Program-made: the position numbers and the translations under genes
Notes under the pieces: generated by a model
Databases searched by the model: none
What the model was told of the DNA's origin: nothing
Seen by the model: the letters and a program-made list of their open reading frames with translations, nothing else
Shown: positions 46,136-58,225 of the stretch, in pieces
Layout of the letters: every line of letters starts with the position of its first letter
Numbering within the stretch: position 1 is the first letter of the stretch
NCBI GenBank assembly: GCA_023374025.1
Contig: SIJG01000016.1
Location: 2,136,142-2,200,141 of the forward strand
Length of the DNA stretch: 64,000 nucleotides
Reading direction: 5' to 3'
From: Heterodera schachtii
Lineage: Eukaryota > Nematoda > Chromadorea > Rhabditida > Heteroderidae

Positions 46136-46161
46136 TAGCATTAATATTTTATTAATGCTAG
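46136..46161. repeat. Perfect short inverted repeat
   Basis: tagcattaata and tattaatgcta flank a few bases, forming a 12-bp hairpin stem just upstream of the gene candidate at 45.8-46.1 kb. AT-rich palindromes are common by chance here, so significance is unclear. Confidence 0.4.
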
Positions 46162-46737
46162 TATTTGTTTGATCTCATTAATAAATTAAATTACTTTTTT
46201 ATTCATATTTTATTTTAGATATGAACTTAAATGGATTTAATGAAAATTTAATTGATATTTTTAACTTGAATAAATGTTTATTTAAATTACAATTATTTTC
46301 AATTATTGGAGTTAAATATAAAATTTTTACTTCCAATTGGTATTTTTCTTGCTCTCGTCGTATTGCTCTTCACTTTAAGTGTTTATTATTTTTTATTATA
46401 ATGAATTAGTCTTGTTTCAAGGATATATATTTTTTAATTTATGGTATGTATTTTCTATAGTAATTTTCTTCTTATGCTTCTATGTTAGGAAAAATTGACT
46501 TTCCAATCATCTTGGATTTTCCTCAATCGACTTTACATGTTTTTGCTCAGAAAATATAATTTAAAGTTTGAATCAATTATTTTTTTTTTAAACTGAATTA
46601 TTTTATTATTATAACAAGTGTCATTAAAATTTTTCTTTAATTTGTTTTTATATGTAATACAATGTTTTAAAGAATTAATTTTTATTAAATTTATTTAGTT
46701 ATTACAAAAAAAGTAAAATTTAAATTGTTTAATCATC

Positions 46738-47580
46738 TATCTTTGTTCTTTTTCAGCTCAAATATCGCTAGTTCTCATTCTGGTTGGTTCTTTAAACTAT
46801 AAATTTATTTTTAAATATTTCATATTTAACTACTTTATATTCGTACTCATTAAATAATTGATTATAACGTCCTCTTCTTACGTTGAAACATTTTAAAATA
46901 CTAGTCGATTGATGTCTCCGCGCTATCAAACTATTTTACTCTAGATTAGAGTTTTTAGATATTTTTATCATTTAATATCGTATTTTTTGTTTAATTTATT
47001 TTCAAGATTTTATATTTAGCTTACAATCACAACTTTATAAAGATCAAATCAAAGTTAGTTTCATAATAAATCAATTTTTAGTGTTGTTCATTTGTTATTG
47101 GATATAGGCAACCAATTATCTTTCTTTTCTTTTGTATTTTTGTATTTTGAAAAACTTAATAATAATATAACCATTGACCATTTTTTTCATTGACTTAATG
47201 TAGTTCTGCTTCCTTATAATAATCATTTTTAAACTTAGATTGGTAATACTGGTTTTACATATATTTTGAAAATCAATTTTAAATTGTATTAAGATTAATA
47301 GATTTACTTCATTTATGATCAAATTTTTAATCATAGTTTTTTGGTTTTTGTTTTATCAGTTTGAAGCATTTTTTTAAATAGAAGAAGATATCAACTTCAA
47401 AACAGTCGTCTATTTTTTTTTACTTATTTTGCCTTTAAAATGCAAAATCATCATTTTCTTTTATATTACTTTTTAAATCTATTGTACATATATTGATTGA
47501 TAAATTAATTTCTGACATATATTCTCATTTTAACAAAAAAATTATTTAATGTTTTTTAAGCTGCAAAAAAACTAAGATTT
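46738..47580 (+). repeat. Composite repeat block joining two upstream repeats
   Basis: 46738-47370 matches 38551-39070 and 47400-47580 matches 42820-43000. At the source these segments are about 3.8 kb apart. The block ends where the CAGGG element begins, at 47583. Confidence 0.75.
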
Positions 47581-47582
47581 AT

Positions 47583-47890
47583 ACCAGGGTTATCATCGAA
47601 AAATTTTCAAAATCAGAACATCAAGGCCAAAAAATAAGATTTTAGGGTAAAAAATAAGCACATTTTGCAAATTGCTTCAAATCGGCTTGTATAACACTTT
47701 ATTGAATTAATATAGAATCAACTTTCTTATTTTTCGCCTCCCATGATCATTTTTAACAAATTTTTTTGCGGTCATTATTTAGGACTTTTTGGGGAACAAG
47801 CGGGGCGGAAGGAAGGCCGGCGGTGCCGATAGGAACCGCCGTGGAACATTTTTGAAAATTTGAGTATAATTTGTTAACAGATTTTGAAGC
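47583..47890. mobile_element. Partial copy of the CAGGG MITE family
   Basis: Starts CAGGGTTATCATCG. It shares the interior GC-rich segment ggcggtgccgataggaaccg and the following ttgttaacagatttt with the elements at 33306 and 58226. No matching right terminus or target duplication, so it is truncated. The + strand changes from T-rich to A-rich across this copy. Confidence 0.6.
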
Positions 47891-47899
47891 TAACATATA

Positions 47900-48741
47900 G
47901 AATGGAGACTTTAGAAGACGTTAAGATTAAAATGAAAAATAGAAATATAATCATTAAAAGATATTGAGAAAAATACAATAAAAAATAGCATCATATATTA
48001 AAAAAATATACGAAAAATGAAAATAAATTAAATAATTGAATTCCAGAAAAAAATAATAAAATTTGCTTTATTAAGAATATTAAATTTTTCTTATAAAGAA
48101 AGCAAGCTCCATTCATCAAACATCGCATGGCTACGAAATACGAAAAAGTTATCTAAAAGAAACAAATAAATTAAGAATACGAAGCAGTAAAAATTTATGT
48201 AAAAAACAAAAATATGATAAAAGTAAATATTAAATTTAAGACTTTTCGATTAAAGAGATAATTTCTGAAAATTGGAGCAAAATCTAAAATGCAAAAAATT
48301 TATTATTTAAAAAGAGATAATAAATTATATTTTAAAACAGAATCACTCTGTTCAAAGAAAAAACAATAGAGGAACTCATTATCATAGGAGTCAAAGTTAT
48401 TACCAATTAATATGAGAGAATATGGCCGCCAGCAATATGAAAATGTTATAATATAATAAAATCTATAATCATTCATTTTTAATTTTAATGGGTATTCTAA
48501 AATAAAATAAATGTTTTATAATCTTTAAAAGAATGAATAAATTAATGCAATAATAAGAAAATGTGAACTTTAAACAATATCCTACACAAAATAAGTCAGC
48601 AAATTTAATATTATATTAAATGCATAGACAAACTGGAAAAATCACTTAATTTATAGAAAAATAAAATTAAAAAAGACAAAATTAAAAATTTATTCATATA
48701 ATAAAAATAATTTTTTAACACCAAAAAACTATATTAAAAAA
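47900..48741. other. A-rich stretch with no gene seen
   Basis: Apart from a repeat-family motif (gaagacgttaagattaaaa at 47913) I find no open island or RNA gene. Confidence 0.4.
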
Positions 48742-48843
48742 ATGGACGAATTCGTGCAAGAAATTAGGAGTCTGGTGGCAAGAGCCTACCCAAACAACAC
48801 CTTGGAGATGACTTGGCTTTGGGTGATCGCGAGAATGAAGTGA
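48742..48843 (+). pseudogene. Open island, possibly a retrotransposon Gag fragment
   Basis: ATG at 48742 opens 33 codons with FVQEIRSLVARAYPNNTLE, then loses quality. A shifted + frame continues GDDLALGDRENEVKK. The segment reminds me of LTR-retrotransposon Gag helices with an R-A-Y-P motif followed by an LAL stretch, but the match is short and from memory. No LTRs, protease or reverse transcriptase motifs nearby. It could equally be a host exon. Confidence 0.3.
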
Positions 48844-48983
48844 AGAAAGAAAATATTTATTAATGCTTAATGAAATTGTGTGATGTTTAAAAACAAAATT
48901 GACTGTCGATTATAAAAAAATTTAAAATTTTTACAAATATTACTAAAGAAAGTTAAGCCAGAACCAGTTAAAAAATATTAAAA

Positions 48984-49088
48984 ATTACATTCTCTAAACA
49001 AGCAAATACCGTACCGAAGAGTATAATACAGAAAAAATGTGGAGACCGTGTGACTATTTCTAAAATGGTCTTTAATATTGACTATTAA
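48984..49088 (+). pseudogene. Coding-like island, unrecognised
   Basis: Thirty-four sense codons, including SKQANTVPKSIIQKKCGDRV and TISKMVFN, end in TAA at 49086. It lies on the A-rich strand, about 140 bases after the island at 48742, and might belong to the same relic. Confidence 0.35.
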
Positions 49089-51745
49089 ACACAATTAGCT
49101 CACAACTTAACAGCTTGTGTCAACTTCTATGCCAAAGTATTTTATGAAGCAAACTTAAGAAATAAATAAAATTAGATATTTTATTTTTTGCCATGAAAAA
49201 AATAAAAATTATGTTAATATAAATGAATTTACTTACAAATATAATTGTTATCGAACTGTCTTCACTTATAAAAGAAAACAATATAAATTAAATATGTAAA
49301 TTATTTTTCTTATGACACATTTTTCTAAAAATAAAATATTTCGGAAAACAAATTTTCATAATAATACGGCACTATAGATGTCACATTAACTTTAAATATA
49401 ACAAAATATAAATAATAAAATTCTGAACATTAAATCAGAATCTGAACTCATCATTAAGAAATTTGAAACCTTAACCTTTTTTCAAAAAAACAGTTTTTAC
49501 ATTTTTGGTTTCACATTTCAAAAATTCCAATTTTATATTTTTGTCGGTCTTTAAAATTAAACTTTTTATTAAATATTTAAAAAATGAAACAAATAAACCC
49601 TTCGGAATTCTTAGGTTAGTTTTTGAAAATTTTAAGGAAAATGGTCCAGGAGAGTTCGAAATAAAAATTTGAAAATTTGACAAAACCTACAATTTTTTTT
49701 GGAAAGTTTTTATTAATGTTATCAGAATATTTGGAGATGGTTCAATAACTATTGCCACTCTGGGCCCTAGAATTTGTGCTTAAAATTAGAAAATGATTAC
49801 GCAAAGTTTGAATGTTGTATCATACATACAAAAACAAATTATCAACACTTAAATCTACCGAAATGAATTGAATGTAAATAAAAAACTTTATTTTAGAATA
49901 ACTAAAAATTTGCAATTCGAATTTGTGCTTAAAATTAAAAAATAAATTCCAATAAATTTGAAAATAGTGAAAAATAGTCAATTTAAATTAATTATAAATA
50001 TAATAATAGATAAGTAATGTATTAAAAGATTATCAATAATTAACTAAACAAATCAAATGAAGCATACAATATGATGTAAAATAAATAATACTAAAAAATC
50101 CGTTTTAAAAAGATCTATTTGCTTAAGATTTATGATTTATACCACATGATAATCACTTAATTTTTGCTGAACCATTTGTACTCACCATTTATTATCGCTA
50201 TGAGAAAAACTTAAAATAATAATTAAAAAAATTAAATTAAATTATGAGTTTTTAGAAAATTCAGCATTGGAAAATAATAAAAGAATAAAATAGAAAATAT
50301 TTTGAATTAAGTATAAAATTTCCAAATATAAAATAATAAATTCTTCATTAAAAAAACATGAGAACATCTATAAAACGAGATACGGTTATTTCCAAGAATT
50401 TAAAAGAGTGAACGGATCTATAATTGTGACATTTTCTATCTAACGCCTAAGTTTACCCAAATCGAGAGTGGATATAGAGTGAAGACTTCAAGATTAAAAA
50501 GAAAAATAAATGGATATATATACTTAAAAACCAAAAATATAAAATGCCATAACGAAAATTTAGTAGAAAAAGGAAAACTTTTTTATTATTATACATAAAC
50601 AAATTATGGACTGAAAAAATAAATCAAAATGTTAATCATGAGGTAGAAAAAATAAAGCTAGAAAATATTGCATATTTATTGAGATATTTTTTAAAATAAG
50701 ATATAGAACGAAAGAGATTTTTACTCATGGACGTTAATAATGAAAACGATTGTAATTTTTATAAAAAAATTTTTACTTTTATTGGTTCAAGTTCAGACAA
50801 GCTGATGAAACCGGTACATGTTAATATTTGCTTGATTAACATCAGAGACAAAAATAGAATATTTATAATGACTAAAATAAATTAAATTAAATTTCGAAGT
50901 TTAAAAATTAAAAATCAATAAATTTATTTTTACAATCTGTTTCAATTTTGCGTTTTTTTCTTCTGCGATTTTAAAACCATTTAGAATATTTTTTCATTTT
51001 TAAATAGCCAGGAATAACGATTTAAATTTAACATCATTTCTGGTGATTATAATAAAATTTGAATTAATGGAAAAATATTTTAAAATTAATCATATATTAT
51101 AAAATATTCCAAGTACAATTAAATTTAATAAAACTTAAAGCAATATTTATTTCGATTAAATAGGTTTTTATTATTTGCTGGGAACCAGTAAAATTGCGAT
51201 TTTTGTCATATAAAAAAATGTAAATGAATTTACTTGGTGAAGATGTCATGTCATATCTTTTATCTACTATTTCTTTAGGTTCACTTTTATTCATTTGGCT
51301 TGTTACTCGAAATATATTTATAATTATTATACAAATTTTCAATTTTACCAAAGATAGGAGCACAATGATGGCTAATAATATGCGTCATGAATAACTTTTA
51401 AAAATATAAACCTTGATGATTATATTCTGGTCAAAAGACCATAGAAAATGTCAAAAAAAAGCATTTTCTACCGTATCTTAGAAATTCAAAAATCCTTTTT
51501 ATTAGGTCCGTCTATATTTTAACCTATTTCATCATGTATTTGTTTCTAAAAAATCCCTTTTTTATTTTCTAAAATATTATCAATAATATAAAAAATATTT
51601 ACAAAATGCATTTTGTCAAATTTACTATCATTTTTAGCAAAACTACAGCGAGCCATACAAATATATTTTTTGTTGAATCTTTTTCCTCATAAATAAAGAT
51701 TTTTATTTTTTGATTAAAATTTTATAATTCGTCAATATTAAATGA
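49089..51745. other. A-rich then mixed stretch, no gene supported
   Basis: A 70-codon and an 88-codon - strand frame (49471-49683, 51097-51363) are AT-driven and unconvincing. A repeat-family motif (gaagacttcaagattaaaa) lies at 50480. The skew flips to T-rich near 51.4 kb without an obvious element at the border. Confidence 0.4.
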
Positions 51746-51873
51746 TTATGATGAACATTTCATGCTCCATCTCTTCAATGAATAATGTTTGGATTTATTA
51801 TTATTTTTTTTGTTTAAAATAGTGTCGGAGACAGCCTTTCCCCAGGTTGATGTGGCAATTAATAGGTTTGGAT
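51746..51873 (-). pseudogene. Coding-like island, unrecognised
   Basis: Forty-two sense codons with LLIATSTWGKAVSDTILN and a basic tail (KHYSLKRWSMKCSS) end in TAA at 51746. The GC-rich part is 51830-51860. A second - frame (INCHINLGKGCLRHYFK) is also open. Confidence 0.35.
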
Positions 51874-52017
51874 TTATTATTATTATTATATTTTGGTTTA
51901 AAACCTATATTTTTTTCAACAATGAGTTCATTTTAAAATATAAGGAATTTAAAATCTGTTTTTAAATTTATTCTCGTCGTCGATGATCGGATCTCCATAG
52001 AAGTTGCTTTCTTCAGC

Positions 52018-52050
52018 TGTCGGTTACATTTGATCGGTTACATTTGATCT
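52018..52050 (+). repeat. Short tandem duplication
   Basis: The 14-base unit cggttacatttgat occurs twice in direct succession, beside a coding-like patch whose ctcgtcgtcg stretch is echoed at 55437. Confidence 0.7.
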
Positions 52051-52607
52051 AATTTTTTAAAGCAAAAATACTTTTATTTAATGTATTGTTTTTTTTAATG
52101 TTTCATTCTGTTCAAACTGTTTTTAGTAAGCTTTCGCTTATTTTTTATCAATAATATTATTTTAACTAATTTATTATATAGTGGGTTTTTGTAGTTTTAT
52201 TTAATCTATAACTATCTAGTTTACATGTTTATTAGCAATTTCTATTAATTTAATATTTTATGATTAATGTATCTTGTAATAACATTTTTCAAATTAATAG
52301 AAAAACACAAAAATGACGAGCACAATAATCCAGATGTTTTCTGGAGCGTCTTCAATGAGTTGTTTTTTTTTGTAAATTAAAAAATGTAAAATTTATTTAT
52401 TTTTTTTATTTTATTTTTTTTTTTTACTTTTTGTTTTTTAATTATTTATTTTATGGTTAATGTTAATCTGTAATAAGAAATAGAAAGTAGAAATTTTAAT
52501 TTCTTATTAACTTTTTAATACTTTATGACAAGAAAAACAGCATATATTATTTTGTATATGATTTTCTTTCAATATTTATTATTAATATTTTCGCTCGGTT
52601 TTTGCTA

Positions 52608-52706
52608 TTAGTTTTTTACATAGCTCATCTTCTTGCTACGCTTTTCCTTTTTTGGTTTCCAACTGAGTTGTTTGTTAACACTTTCGAAGTTCATTTCTTC
52701 TGCTTG
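52608..52706 (-). CDS. Exon-like basic island, unrecognised
   Basis: Thirty-two sense codons (QAEEMNFESVNKQLSWKPKK, then EKRSKKMSYVKN) end in TAA at 52608. Internal ATG at 52694. The sequence after AGCTAT reads GTAAAA, a possible donor, and aacaag precedes it as a weak acceptor. One of the clearest - strand islands in this T-rich domain. Confidence 0.45.
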   Translation of the reverse strand, partial: QAEEMNFESVNKQLSWKPKKEKRSKKMSYVKN

Positions 52707-52884
52707 TTATAAATCAAGTTCAGCTATAACCATTCGGCCATAACAAAAAATTTTAAAATATATCATTGCAGCATTTATTTAACCGATTTTCTCTGAATTT
52801 TAGAATTTCATTATTTCTTGTATCATTTTCTATCAAAAAAAATTTTAAATTTTTTTGACTGAAAGATTTACATTTTTTATACGT

Positions 52885-53020
52885 AGGGTCGCTACTTTTA
52901 GTGACGAAAAAAGCCTAAAATAGTTAAATAAAATAGTGAGTAAAAATGCCAAAATAGTGACGAATAGTGACATAATTTTTAGCCAAAATTGAGCAAAAAA
53001 AATAATTTTTATTCACTGGT
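52885..53020 (+). mobile_element. Possible truncated MITE end with repeated agtgac units
   Basis: Starts tagggtcgctacttttagtg and contains several agtga or agtgacgaa units to about 52970. The start resembles the TAGGG ends of the hAT-like element at 28071, but I cannot find an opposite end or target duplication. Confidence 0.3.
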
Positions 53021-54503
53021 TGCAGTTGCAAATGAGGTACATTTCCTTTCTTACATTTTTTTAACAAATATCTAATAAGTTTGTTTTTTATTTTATAATT
53101 GGCCATATTCAAAAATTTCCAATGTTTTCGCAATGTCGTTCTGACATTTTTATAAAAATTATAATTAAAATATAGGATTTGTTTTATATTTTACAAACTA
53201 TGTTTGATCGATCAATAGCTATATTTTACAAATTAAAAAGATGAAATTTTTTAGTTACATTCAGTTTTCCTTTCTTCGAATTTGTTGGCTGGATTTTCCA
53301 GTGTTTAATTAATAGTGGATTTTTAAATAAAAATAATAATTGCTCTATTTGTAGTTAAATATTTGGATATTCACAATCTATGATTTGAAATTGATTATAT
53401 TTTTGATTATTTATCTTTTTCCTCTTATTTTTAAAATTTTAATTATTATGTTACCCAACGAAATTGCAAGTAATTTTTTTGTTATTTAATTTTTTGTATA
53501 ATCAAATTAACTTTAAAATCTCTTCCCACGACAAATCTGTGAAAAGCAAAAAACGAAAAAAAAATTTTTTCCTATAGTCGCGCTTTATGTAGAAGGAAAA
53601 TTATAGGTAAATGTACCTCGAGTATCAGCTACAAGGATAACATTTTGAGTCTAAATGTATTAAATTTTATTTAATTAATTTAAATAATTTTACGCAATTA
53701 AAATATTCTCTTGGTATTTTTCGATGCAAATTAATATAATATTAAATTTTGGCCTTTTACGAATTTTAATAATTTAATTGAATTACGCTTTCTTTTTGTT
53801 TATTATATCTTTTTTTAATTATCACGGCACGAAGAAAAGAATTGATAGCACTTTTTAGTACCTTTATTTATTTAGTATAAATTTGAAGCGCTTAGAAGAC
53901 CATATAAAATAATTTTCTCAATATCTTGAGCAGCTGACACGAGTAATCACAAAAAAATAAAATTGACCTGGCACTTATCATGTTTGTTTTTAGTTTAATT
54001 AATTTGTTTATTTATATATTTTTGGAAAAGCTAGTCAAGATATGAAGCAACATAAAGCCAGCTATTTTATTAAAATTATTTTATATTGCTATATTTGTTT
54101 TTTTAATGTAGTTTTATATAGTTTAGAATATTTTGTTTAATTGTTTTTAAAAAATTATACTTTAGATTATATAATGAATTCTTTTGATTACTCATTTTAA
54201 TTTGTGTTGTATTTGTTTAAAACAAGAAGATGAATTTTATTATCATAACAGTCGTGACATACATTCAGTGAAATTATTTCTTCCTCAATTTGATTTTTAT
54301 TACATCGATTTATTTATTCATTTTTTTTAATCTATAAAAGATTTTTCTAATTAATGTACAAGATTAAGTTTAGTTTTCCTAATTATTATTATTAATGCTA
54401 TACAAAATACGTAATAAAATTAATTTTTATTTTATTAATGAGATAAATGTTTGTCACTTTATTTGAATCTGTTATATTTAATCAAAAATTTTTTTTATTA
54501 TGC

Positions 54504-54709
54504 CTATTTGCTTTTAGATAGTAGTCGATGATTGATCTTTTTACAATTGTTGTTTTTAATTGTTATTGCCATGGTTTGGACAAGGCTTCCCGGCCCCAAC
54601 TAAATAAAATTTTAATCAAGGATAATAGGTAATTTTTGCATAATTTTCACTTAATTATCCATAAATGTAAACAGGTGGCGACTGCCAATACTGCTGGGCA
54701 CCATTATAT
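54504..54709 (-). CDS. Two-exon segment, strand ambiguous, unrecognised
   Basis: On the - strand, exon P (54673-54709) follows aaaaatag and encodes YNGAQQYWQSPP. Exon Q (54504-54599) follows ttatttag and continues in frame with LGPGSLVQTMAITIKNNN to TAG, across a 73-nt GT...AG intron. On the + strand, an exon ending at 54628 (HGLDKASRPQLNKILIKDN) joins in frame across a 46-nt intron (54629-54674, GTAATT...AACAG) to 54675-54777 (WRLPILLGTIISIFELTDNS). Both models have consistent phases. The + strand has the better donor; the - strand fits the domain rule. Confidence 0.4.
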
Positions 54710-54777
54710 CTATTTTTGAATTAACGGACAACAGCAATAAATTTCAGTTTAACATTTGTTCGGCTTTTTTGGCATAA

Positions 54778-56244
54778 AAAGGTAACTGTTTGCTCAATTT
54801 TTTGAACTTAATGACATTTATTTGTCAAAAAGCAAATTTATTTTTCAGCTGCTTTCTTTTATTGTGATAAGGCTATTCACATGGTTAGACTCAAAGAAAT
54901 GCACCAAAAATTATAAAAGTCACAAGACACGTTTTTTCGTGCAATTGATAGTTTTTGTTGCATAAATATCAATGTTGAAAAATTTAAGTTTCTGTTTATT
55001 TTGTTCGAATTAGGGGTCCGGGATTCGAAATTAAGTGAAATGGGTTTTAGATTCGTATTTTTGGTAGTTATTAAAAATTTATGATCGACACAATTACCCA
55101 GAAATGTTCTGATTTGGAGGGTAAAACCTTAAAACAAAAAGGTCCTGATTTGTCAGCAATATGCTGGTTTTTGACAAGTGACGAATTTTTTTCTTGATTT
55201 CTTAAAATTATTTTAATTTTGGAAATTTATGGCATAATATTTATTATTTATCTTGGTTTTTTAGGCTCATATAAAATATATATTGAACTGAACGATATGC
55301 AAATTCTATAATCATAGGCATTTTTATTTATTATTTTTTATAAATATGCTATTAATTTTTAGGAATTCTTTTGTAATTTTCATTATTTAAATAAAATATC
55401 TTTTGTTCATATTAATTCAAATATTTTGATTCATTCTCGTCGTCGTGATCTATATTTTGTCGAGCGGTTATGAATTACATGAGAACGAGCCCATATTTTT
55501 TTGTGTATTTTTTGGTTAAGTTAAAATTATCATTTTTTGTACTTATTTTGCTTTTAATTTAGTCTAATGCGAAATAATTGTTTTTGAATGTTAACAAATT
55601 AAAGATAAAATAGATAAAAAAAAATTAGTGCGTTTTCTGTGTTTTAATATAAATACGTCATTTAAAAAAATTTATAGTATGAATTGCAATGATTTTTAAA
55701 AAAACTAATTAAATTTAGTTTTAATTATGATGCTTTGTTTTTATTAACAAAATTACTTATATAAAATAAAAGATTATTTTTAATAATTGTATTCTTATTT
55801 TATAGTTGTTCAATTAAATCTAATTTCAAGCAAAATCCCGAAGTTCATATCTTTGTGTCGATGATAACAATTCAAAAATACACAATAAATTGACTTAAAA
55901 TATTTTTTAATTTTTGTTAGTTTTTTATTTTTATTTTTCATGTTTTTCAACCGACAATGTTTTTGCTTGACTATGCTTTATTTTGCTTAATAAATAAAGA
56001 GTTTAATATTATGGCCTCACCATAAGATGTTTATTTTGCTTAACTTTAAAGTTATAGTTGACCAAACTTAATTTATATATTTTTATCCATTTTCATATCG
56101 CAATTATTTTTGAATTTAATAAATCATTATTCATTTTTACTTAATTTAAATAATTGATGAGCAAAAAGAAGTTTATTCCATGTACAGCGTGATACAGTCA
56201 TTTTTCTTTTTTTTTAATGCACATTGCTTGTCTTTGTTAGTCAA
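54778..56244. other. T-rich stretch with weak islands
   Basis: A short patch at 55430-55490 encodes on the - strand ARSHVIHNRSTKYRSRRRE. A GC-richer piece at 55015-55160 (gggattcg) may be a diverged fragment of the 58 kb MITE. No other gene seen. Confidence 0.35.
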
Positions 56245-56343
56245 TTAATTTACAATATATGCTTGTAGCATTATATTTATTTCTTGTGTCCGAACAGATT
56301 TCGTCAATACCTTAAAATTATGACGAATGAAGAATACAATTTA
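56245..56343 (-). pseudogene. Coding-like island, unrecognised
   Basis: Thirty-two sense codons (IRHNFKVLTKSVRTQEINIM) end in TAA at 56245. No splice sites or family recognised. Confidence 0.3.
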
Positions 56344-57463
56344 TATATTTCAGCTTTAAAAAATATATTCACAATTTGCATTAGCGCATACCAAGGAAAT
56401 TTAAAATAATAAAAATTAATTTTGACTAATTTAATCGCATTAGAATTTAATAATATATAAAAATCGTTGAAATGATAATTAAGGAAAATTTATTTTATAT
56501 GTAAAGTTATTTTTTTCAAATAACAAAATGTCGATTCTTGATGGATTAATTTTTTTTAATGAATAATTGTTTTTTTAGTAATAATAATTTTATTTACATT
56601 CTTGAACATATTACAATTAGTAAAACGGCGTTCGGATAAAAAAAATGCGATTTTAAAAATTAAAAATTTTCCTTTTATGATAAAATCCTATTTATACTTT
56701 TCAATTAGAGCAAACAAATTAATTTTCATGCTTTATTCAGAATCTTGCTGTACATTCAATGATGACATTTCTATCACAATATTTTAAAATTTTAATATTT
56801 TAAAGTTTTTCAATTTTATTTTTATTTATCTCCTTTATTATTTTTTGCTTTATAAAAATGCAGAATCAAATAATAAATCAAACTAGGTTTTCTAAATAAT
56901 ATTTTCAAATTATTTTCTGTTTTAGTTTACTTTTTCTTTAGGTTCTAAATATATTGAAACAATTATTTAAAAATTATTTTTTATTGTTTTATTTAGTGTA
57001 AATAAAATAAAATTATTCTTTATTATTGAATTAGGTTTATTAAATATTTTTAAATTTTAACTGGGCATTTACAAGAGATTGTGCATCGTTTTTATAGGGT
57101 AATAATTCTGAGTTCCTAATGAATTTTTTTTAATTAGGTTTTTAAATCTTTTTCATAATTTTTATAGAGAAGTGATATTTTAGTGAAATGAGTTATTTCT
57201 ATTGTCACTCTGTTGCTTATAATAATAAGGTACTTATCATTTCGATATTTTATTTTATTTCCTCCAAATTTGTCATCTTTTATTTATTATTCATAAATTA
57301 CCGTACATATTTAATTGGTCCTTTGCAGTATTTTTAATTTTAAAATATATGTTGCCATTTATATATATTTTTCATTATACCTTATTATTTTTCCTATTTT
57401 TTTGATTTTATCATTCAAATATTTCTGCATTTTAAGTTCCGTCCAGGTCATTTAACAGCACGC

Positions 57464-57628
57464 TTATTTTGCGATTGTGTTGCCGACGTGTTTTTTGCCA
57501 ATTTCTTTCTCACGATTAATAGGAATGTAATAGGTGTTTGGTTGCCGCGAAACGGTTGGATTGTGTAAGAAAAGTGACGAATTTTTGAACCAATGACATC
57601 TTGTAACTGCTAATGGAAGCAGATATTT
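57464..57628 (-). CDS. Open frame of 54 codons, exon-like, unrecognised
   Basis: The frame reads TRCHWFKNSSLFLHNPTVSR, QPNTYYIPINREKEIGKKHV and GNTIAK to TAA at 57464. It lies in a clearly GC-richer stretch. ttagcag near its start could be an acceptor. After two stops the frame continues with MTWTELKMQKYLNDKIKK, hinting at a longer ancestral frame. On the + strand, 57437-57564 is also open (PGHLTARLFCDCVADVFF) and ends at a GTAAGA donor-like site, so strand remains open. No family recognised. Confidence 0.5.
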   Translation of the reverse strand, partial: KYLLPLAVTRCHWFKNSSLFLHNPTVSRQPNTYYIPINREKEIGKKHVGNTIAK

Positions 57629-57929
57629 TTAGAAGTTACTTTACAATTGTTTTTTATTAAATTAAATTTAAAATTACACAAGCATTTGCAAGTGTGAATA
57701 AGTAAATCTTTTTGGGTTTGAATATGTTTGATTATATGCAATTCGCTAATTTTTATGGCGGTAGAAGATTTACGACTTATTGATCTGATTCTATAAATTA
57801 TTTTAAATTGCTATCATTTTAACTTATTCTATTTTTATCGTCCAGGCGTTATTTTTTTCCATAGCTTTATTTTTAAGTTATATGGGATTGATTTATTTTC
57901 ATTTTTTTGCTTTTGTTGTATCAGTCACA

Positions 57930-58217
57930 AACGAATACACACACAAAATACGCCTCACCCGTTTGATGATAGGGATATTGGCTCGACTTTTCAGTGCCAG
58001 TGCTAGACGCCTTTGCACGTACTTCCTCCCCTTTATATATACACACACACACTACCGGTGCTTTTTCGGCCAATAAGACTATTGCCGTGGCGGTCTAATG
58101 GAGTTTTAAATATTAATCATTAATCCACCGCCAGGAGGAGTCGAACTTGAGTTCCCTTTTTGTTGTGACTGAGTCTTAGACCATTTGACCAAATGTTCTA
58201 CGACTCAGTCACAACAT
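57930..58217 (-). repeat. tRNA-derived, SINE-like Pol III relic with hairpin
   Basis: On the - strand, TGGTCAAATGG (58181-58191) fits the A box of tRNA promoters and AGTTCGACTCC (58137-58147) fits the B box with one mismatch, at tRNA-like spacing. The D-arm gtc and gac pair around aaatggtctaa, as in a tRNA-Leu-like D arm. The anticodon and T stems do not pair, so it is not a functional tRNA. A 14-bp perfect stem (gttgtgactgagtc at 58162 with its complement at 58202) surrounds the A box. A (CA)n run at 58033-58050 could be a SINE tail. Confidence 0.5.
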
Positions 58218-58225
58218 GTACAGAA

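Noticed and set aside
21458..50946. CTGTTTCA octamers, as in nematode 21U-RNA promoters (21458, 26873, 50937)
   Set aside because: Three copies are about what base composition predicts, they are not clustered, and many nematode clades lack this pathway.
58090..58215. Intact tRNA-Leu gene on the - strand
   Set aside because: A and B boxes and the D stem are present, but the anticodon stem, T stem and acceptor do not pair.
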